DNA from: Labilibaculum filiforme
GTDB taxonomy: Bacteria > Bacteroidota > Bacteroidia > Bacteroidales > Marinifilaceae
Assembly: GCF_002843315.1 (NCBI RefSeq)
Contig: NZ_MVDD01000003.1
Location: 62,001-126,000 of the forward strand
Direction: 5' to 3'
DNA length: 64,000 nt
The notes under the pieces were generated by a model. That model did no database searches. It worked only from the letters and a program-made list of their open reading frames with translations, and was not told the origin of the DNA. The translations under genes were made by a program, and so were the position numbers. Within the stretch, counting starts at the first letter, position 1, and each line of letters starts with the position of its first letter. Shown here one piece after another: positions 59,466-64,000 of this stretch.

Positions 59466-60740
59466 TTAAATTCTATATTTTTCCGGCATAGTAACTAGCG
59501 TGCCGGTATCAATTGCTTGTTCTGTTAATAAGGTCCAAATACTAGCATAATACCCTTCTTTAAGCAGCCAATTTGGCATTTTTCCTTTTTTAACGAATTG
59601 TACAAACTCCACTAACTCCTCTTTTGTTCCATCACCCTTTCGACCTTCAAATATTGGTTCACCCGTGTATTTTAACTTTGTTTCAGGAGCCCAACTAGGC
59701 CCACCGATCGGTACACTTTTAAACATTCCATTTTGAATATCTCCAACCAATTGAGCAATGCCTGGAGCGGGTTCTGGTTTTGGTGGAGTTGTTGAATAAT
59801 ACCTGTTGGTTTCTAATTCAAAACTTCCTTTATCTCCTATAATTTCTTCTTCACAACCATACCTTTTATTAATGGTTTGGGTATCGTAAGTAAACTTTGT
59901 TCCATCTGCATATGAAAATATTGCTGCAAAATTATCGTTGACTTCACGCCCATCATTCCAATAACGAATACTTCCTGTACCCATTACCGAAACTGGTATT
60001 TGCTGCTTAGCCCAATTGGCAACCTGAATTTGATGCGACATTAATTCGGTTAGCAATCCTGCTGAATATTCTTTGTACAATCTCCAATTTATTTGACGCT
60101 CTAAGTTTGGTTTATCTGCAGGTACGGGTCGACGCCAATCATTTCCTCTGTGCCAATGTGCATGCATTTGACTCACAATTCCCAAATCGCCATTGTGAAT
60201 TCTCTGCATCGCATTATTATACTTACTGCTAAACAATCGCTGATGTCCAATCAATAAAACGCTACCTGTAGCTATATGCGTATCATACATTGCCTTAGTA
60301 TCCTCTAAAGTACGCGCCATCGATTTTTCACACAAGACATGAATTCCTGCCTTCATACAATCAATTGCAATATGTGCATGTTGAAATAAAGGAGTGGCTA
60401 TAATTACTCCATCCACTTCATTATCGCTAATTAGTTTCGTATGATCGCTATAAGTTTTGCATTGAACTTTGTAATGTTGAGCTTTCTTTATAGCGTTATT
60501 CAAGTTTGGTTCGTAGTTATCGCATAAAGCCACAATTTCAAATCCCCCAAACTCTTCCTTAATTCTAAGTAGATGCTCTAATAAATAATTCCCCCTACTT
60601 CCTGTTCCGATTATTCCAATACGAACATTTTTATTCATTTCTTGTGCAGATAAGGCCTGAACAAATGGATTCATCATTATGGCCATTCCAGCACCTGCTA
60701 TGCCTATTTTTTTTAAAAATTCCCTTCTGTCATCTTTCAT
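59466..60740 (-). CDS. Gfo/Idh/MocA-family oxidoreductase, Tat-exported
   Basis: 424 residues from ATG 60740; a longer frame would overlap the ApbE gene. Twin-arginine signal (KDDRREFLKKIGIAGAGMA), then Rossmann motif IGIIGTGSRGNYLLEHLL and the family's catalytic-lysine region HVLCEKSMARTLEDTKAM (usual EKP is EKS here). Acts with NAD(P) on sugars, here exported to the periplasm with bound cofactor. Adjacent genes (ApbE, a second Gfo/Idh/MocA, DUF1080) suggest a 3-keto-glycoside cleavage route. Substrate unknown. Confidence 0.85.
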   Translation of the reverse strand: MKDDRREFLKKIGIAGAGMAIMMNPFVQALSAQEMNKNVRIGIIGTGSRGNYLLEHLLRIKEEFGGFEIVALCDNYEPNLNNAIKKAQHYKVQCKTYSDHTKLISDNEVDGVIIATPLFQHAHIAIDCMKAGIHVLCEKSMARTLEDTKAMYDTHIATGSVLLIGHQRLFSSKYNNAMQRIHNGDLGIVSQMHAHWHRGNDWRRPVPADKPNLERQINWRLYKEYSAGLLTELMSHQIQVANWAKQQIPVSVMGTGSIRYWNDGREVNDNFAAIFSYADGTKFTYDTQTINKRYGCEEEIIGDKGSFELETNRYYSTTPPKPEPAPGIAQLVGDIQNGMFKSVPIGGPSWAPETKLKYTGEPIFEGRKGDGTKEELVEFVQFVKKGKMPNWLLKEGYYASIWTLLTEQAIDTGTLVTMPEKYRI

Positions 60741-60756
60741 AGTTATCTTCTTAATA

Positions 60757-61566
60757 TCAAGACAATTGTAAAGGTATCCTGATGCATTTTTCAGGATTAA
60801 ACCTGTTAATAATTTGTTGCTGTTCCAGTTCTGGAGCAATTAATAAAGTTGTAGAAAGTACTTCAGCATCGATAGGACAATCGAGTTGCACTTGCACTTG
60901 CTTTAATCTATGTTTAAATGCTCCTATTTTAGGATTTACCACATGACTAATCTCTTCGCTCGCATGGAAGCCACTAATCGAAATCGAAGAATTATTCAGT
61001 TTCAAATTGGTGGCTCCATCCTCTAATGCTAATGGCCAATAATCCCCGTAAGGGTGTCGACCTCGGGTAAGAATTGAACTTTCGCCGAAGCTAATGAAGG
61101 CATTTGCTATCCTCTCCTTTTCTAGAAATAATGCAATTTCACTTAATGCAATTCCTTTTCCTATTCCTCCAAAATCAAGAAGAACCTCCTCCGAAGCATA
61201 TTGCACTGTCTTTTGTTCATTATCCAAAATTAACTGATCTGATAATTCCATCCCAAAACTACCAGTAGCTTCGTATCCAATGTTAAAATATCCATTGGTT
61301 TTTTGGGAATACAAAATACTTTGCTTAATATAACTAAAGAGCTTTTCGCTGATTTGCACTGCAGATTTGGCTGCTTGTTGATTCAAATTATAAACTTCAG
61401 CATCCTGATCATACCTACTCAACATGCTCTCCAGATCTCTTACAATTTTTTCCATTTTTATGCAAATCTGGTCGAACAAAGTGTTTTGGTCTTTACTCCA
61501 AAGCACGATGTCTAATCTGGAATTCATGGCGGCAATGGTATTATTACAGAGATTTACTGAAGACAT
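60757..61566 (-). CDS. ApbE-like FAD:protein FMN transferase
   Basis: 269 residues from ATG 61566 (the longer frame starts at TTG). Motifs of ApbE: the DFGGIGKGIALSE block, FISFGESSILTRG, SHVVNPKIG and the metal-binding DAEVLSTTLLIA. ApbE covalently attaches FMN to a threonine/serine of target proteins. There is no recognisable signal peptide or lipobox, which is unusual for ApbE acting outside the cytoplasm, and no obvious flavinylation target is seen in the window. Set between two exported Gfo/Idh/MocA enzymes with gaps of 16 and 34 bases, so co-transcribed. Confidence 0.82.
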   Translation of the reverse strand: MSSVNLCNNTIAAMNSRLDIVLWSKDQNTLFDQICIKMEKIVRDLESMLSRYDQDAEVYNLNQQAAKSAVQISEKLFSYIKQSILYSQKTNGYFNIGYEATGSFGMELSDQLILDNEQKTVQYASEEVLLDFGGIGKGIALSEIALFLEKERIANAFISFGESSILTRGRHPYGDYWPLALEDGATNLKLNNSSISISGFHASEEISHVVNPKIGAFKHRLKQVQVQLDCPIDAEVLSTTLLIAPELEQQQIINRFNPEKCIRIPLQLS

Positions 61567-61600
61567 ATTAGTCGATTTTTCGAATATCAATTTTATAGCA

Positions 61601-62929
61601 TTACAATTTTAACTCCCAACCTTTCTCATAATCACGTTTCCACATTTTCATGGCTTTCTCATTATTCAAAACCCTTCCTGTTTTTGGATCAATAAGCAAA
61701 CTTTCTTGAAGATCTTGAGCGATATTACCAAGATGACACAATTGAGTAGAAATAGCAGCTTCGGCAATTGGTGAATTCTGTTGCTCATTTTCACGAATAG
61801 CGGCAATAAAATTATCCATATGAGTTACCGTTAACCCATCAAATCCTTTTGTATCAGAAGTATCATTTGAGGATCCCTGATTTTTCTCCCACTCCTGCTT
61901 TATCTTTTTTCCATCTAAATCGAATAAAGTATAATTAGAACGATCTAATCGTATTGTACCATTAGTCCCGTATATAGTAGCACTTCGTCCACCATTTGGT
62001 TTATAACCATTACAACTTCTACCTTCCCAAGTAATTGTTTTACCTCCATCAAACTCATAACTAGCCATTTGTGTATCGAACCATTCCCAATCGTCATCAG
62101 AATGGTGTAAACGACCACCTGTACTAACCACCCGTGTAGGATAGTTAACACCTAAAGCCCAACGACAAATATCAATTTCGTGCGTTCCATTGTTGTGAAT
62201 TTCTCCTGTTCCCCAAGTTCTAAACCAATGCCAATTATAAGGATGAATATTATCCCGATAATCTTCACGAGGTGCAGGTCCTTGCCATAAATCCCAATTT
62301 AATGAGGATGGAATATTAACAACTTTGCCCTTACCGATAGGTTTACGAGTATTCGCATAAAAAGCCTTAGCTGCGTAAACATCTCCAATTACTCCTTCTC
62401 CAATTTCTTTCACTGCCAAAGCGGAAGTAAAAGAAGATCGTTGTTGATTGCCCATTTGCACCACTTTATTGTACTTTTTTTGTGCTGCTACTAATAATTC
62501 ATTTTCGTGAGGATTGTGACTACACGGTTTTTCAACATATACATGTTTACCCGCTTGCAAAGCCATAATTGCCATTGGTGCATGCCAATGTTCTGGTGTA
62601 GCAATCACTACAGCGTCCACCTCTTTATCTTCCAATATTTTTCGAAAATCCTGCTCCATTTTAGGAGAGTAACCGATATTTTGCTCACAATATCCTTGGA
62701 ATTTCTCCATGCGGGATTTATCTGCATCACAAATATAAATTACTCGTGCATTTTTATTGCCTGCTACAGCTGGAACTAATCCATGAGATCGCCCACCTGT
62801 GCCTAATATTGCAACATTAACCATTTCGTTTGAACCTAAAATACTTCCAAAGGCACTTGTTGAACTTAGTAAACTTATACCCGCTGCACCTACTGCTGCA
62901 TTTCTTATAAAATTTCTTCTCGAGACCAT
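61601..62929 (-). CDS. Gfo/Idh/MocA-family oxidoreductase, Tat-exported
   Basis: 442 residues. Twin-arginine signal MVSRRNFIRNAAVGAAGISL, Rossmann motif VAILGTGGRSHGLVPAV and the canonical HVYVEKPCSHNPHENELL with the catalytic lysine, then HNNGTHEIDICRWALGV. Distantly related to the enzyme at 59466-60740, not a recent duplicate. Encoded 29 bases after the DUF1080 gene. Role inferred: oxidation or reduction at C3 of a glycoside in the periplasm. Confidence 0.87.
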   Translation of the reverse strand: MVSRRNFIRNAAVGAAGISLLSSTSAFGSILGSNEMVNVAILGTGGRSHGLVPAVAGNKNARVIYICDADKSRMEKFQGYCEQNIGYSPKMEQDFRKILEDKEVDAVVIATPEHWHAPMAIMALQAGKHVYVEKPCSHNPHENELLVAAQKKYNKVVQMGNQQRSSFTSALAVKEIGEGVIGDVYAAKAFYANTRKPIGKGKVVNIPSSLNWDLWQGPAPREDYRDNIHPYNWHWFRTWGTGEIHNNGTHEIDICRWALGVNYPTRVVSTGGRLHHSDDDWEWFDTQMASYEFDGGKTITWEGRSCNGYKPNGGRSATIYGTNGTIRLDRSNYTLFDLDGKKIKQEWEKNQGSSNDTSDTKGFDGLTVTHMDNFIAAIRENEQQNSPIAEAAISTQLCHLGNIAQDLQESLLIDPKTGRVLNNEKAMKMWKRDYEKGWELKL

Positions 62930-62958
62930 TTTGTAATAATTATTTTATAGATGAAAGT

Positions 62959-64000
62959 TTACAACTCCTTAATTTTAATGTTCTTAAAATGAACCTCATC
63001 GCCATGATCCTGAAGCAAGAGTAAGCCCTCTTTCGCCTCTCCAAAATTTGGCCACTTGGCATATTTACTATAAACTACCAATTCCCTCCATTCTTGGGTT
63101 CCTCTTTCATACTCGACCACTTTACAACCGTTCAACCAGTGCTGAACATGTTTACCATCTACCACAATTCTTGCGCGATTCCAGCTGTTTCCATTCACAT
63201 ACTTATTCGTATACAATGATGGAATATATTCTTGAGCATTTGCTTTCATTAAATCATACAATGAACCAAGAGTACGTTTGCCTCCAACACCCATTTTTGC
63301 ATCTGGATGGTTTTTATCATCCAATATCTGGAACTCACAACCAATTGCCGATCCTTTTCCTTTATTTAATTCTGTATCCACAAAATATTTGATTCCACTG
63401 TTTGCACCTTCTGTAATTTTAAAATCCAGCTCAAGAATAAAATTTGAATAAGCTCTTGTAGTTACAATATCGCCTCCGTTCTCAGATTCTCCACCACCAG
63501 AAGCATGTACTGTTAAAATACCATCATTCATGCTCCATCCTTTGGCAGGAAAATCATCTTTTTTAGCTCCACGCCATCCCTTAGTAGATTTACCATCCCA
63601 AAGCATTTTCCATCCACTATGTTTTTCTTCTTCGCTTAAAGTGTTTAGCAAATAACTAACAACAGGAGCTGTTGTTTTAAATTTATAATCTTCTGCTATT
63701 TCTTTAATTGTAATGTTTTTCCATCTAGTCGCTTTTCCAATTTTTGCACCTCCACCAGCATGAACCTGTAATGCAACAAATCCTTTTTCAGAGTTTTCCT
63801 CGATAAGATTTGCACAATTTACACCGTTTACCCATGTTGAAATTCGATTTCCGGCTGCAATTACTTTTACCTTATTCCACTCTTGGTTTTTATATGCTTT
63901 TTTTCCTTCTTCATTCAATTCCAAATTATATCGCCAACCTTTTCGACTTTGATCATAAATTCCACCTGTCCATGCACGTGGTGAATCATCTGCCTCAACC
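62959..64000 (-). CDS. DUF1080 (3-keto-disaccharide hydrolase-type) protein, N-terminus beyond the window
   Basis: The frame stays open to base 64000; the leftmost residues visible upstream read [15 protein letters not shown], so the gene starts outside and the TTG at 63924 is internal. Two jellyroll DUF1080 modules are seen: the end of one (to about [12 protein letters not shown]) and a full second one ([18 protein letters not shown] through [21 protein letters not shown]). DUF1080 proteins include lyases/hydrolases that split 3-keto-glycosides. With two Gfo/Idh/MocA genes next door, this fits oxidise-eliminate-reduce glycoside cleavage. Confidence 0.85.
   Translation of the reverse strand, partial: VEADDSPRAWTGGIYDQSRKGWRYNLELNEEGKKAYKNQEWNKVKVIAAGNRISTWVNGVNCANLIEENSEKGFVALQVHAGGGAKIGKATRWKNITIKEIAEDYKFKTTAPVVSYLLNTLSEEEKHSGWKMLWDGKSTKGWRGAKKDDFPAKGWSMNDGILTVHASGGGESENGGDIVTTRAYSNFILELDFKITEGANSGIKYFVDTELNKGKGSAIGCEFQILDDKNHPDAKMGVGGKRTLGSLYDLMKANAQEYIPSLYTNKYVNGNSWNRARIVVDGKHVQHWLNGCKVVEYERGTQEWRELVVYSKYAKWPNFGEAKEGLLLLQDHGDEVHFKNIKIKEL

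Overview
The window is AT-rich DNA (roughly one-third G+C by eye) from a marine-type member of the Bacteroidota. Supporting signs are a SusC/SusD pair, two proteins with type IX secretion (T9SS) C-terminal sorting domains, a Bacteroidota-type LptD/amidase/MlaD neighbourhood, many twin-arginine secreted enzymes, TAnnTTTG-type promoters, and sulfatases together with agar/porphyran-type glycosidases. A Marinilabiliales-like relative (Labilibaculum, Marinifilum) is my guess from gene content only. I saw no tRNA, rRNA, CRISPR array, transposase or prophage.

Layout. 1-1.1 kb: 3' end of a membrane-bound transcription factor with a SARP-like cytoplasmic domain. 1.2-6.1 kb: a LacI-controlled minus-strand operon (lacI, MFS sugar permease, ROK kinase, GH125 alpha-mannosidase). 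6.3-10 kb: proC, a T9SS-exported serine protease and a single-domain response regulator. 10-16.4 kb: the most unusual region, a minus-strand operon with two copies of a module pairing an [FeFe]-hydrogenase-like iron-sulfur/PAS protein with a SpoIIE/PP2C phosphatase, and a small thioredoxin-fold [2Fe-2S] protein between the copies. 17-36 kb: mostly housekeeping (FtsX-type permease, RidA, pabA/trpG-type amidotransferase, LptD, amidase, MlaD, DnaA, EamA, YigZ, pyrB-pyrI, an odd flavoprotein, small hypotheticals). 37-39.3 kb: an outer-membrane beta-barrel receptor. 39.4-64 kb: a large polysaccharide-utilisation region (GH16, plug-only TonB protein, two sulfatases, DUF5060 glycosidase, SGNH esterase, GH86, GH105, BNR_4 protein, a membrane-anchored winged-helix regulator, SusD, SusC, two Gfo/Idh/MocA oxidoreductases, ApbE, and a DUF1080 protein running off the right edge).

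How the genes work together. The 39-64 kb genes form an outer-membrane import and degradation pathway for a sulfated algal galactan, possibly with a second uronate-containing glycan. SusC/D bind and import, GH86/GH16 cut the backbone, sulfatases and the esterase strip substituents, GH105 takes unsaturated uronic acids, and the Gfo/Idh plus DUF1080 set suggests oxidative glycoside cleavage. The 10-16 kb operon looks like a redox- or H2-responsive signalling device rather than a catabolic hydrogenase.

Non-coding highlights: (i) a pyrB leader with a U-rich pause hairpin, an intrinsic terminator and an overlapping 84-codon ORF ending 3 bases before pyrB, laid out like the enterobacterial pyrBI attenuator; (ii) three copies of an 88-95 bp element directly upstream of GH16 and GH105, foldable as a three-way junction with covariation in one stem; (iii) a GGGG(G)-containing motif 83-105 bp upstream of four units of the polysaccharide locus; (iv) a perfect 10-bp inverted repeat between the winged-helix regulator and the BNR_4 gene; (v) a candidate structured RNA at 32.2-32.3 kb.
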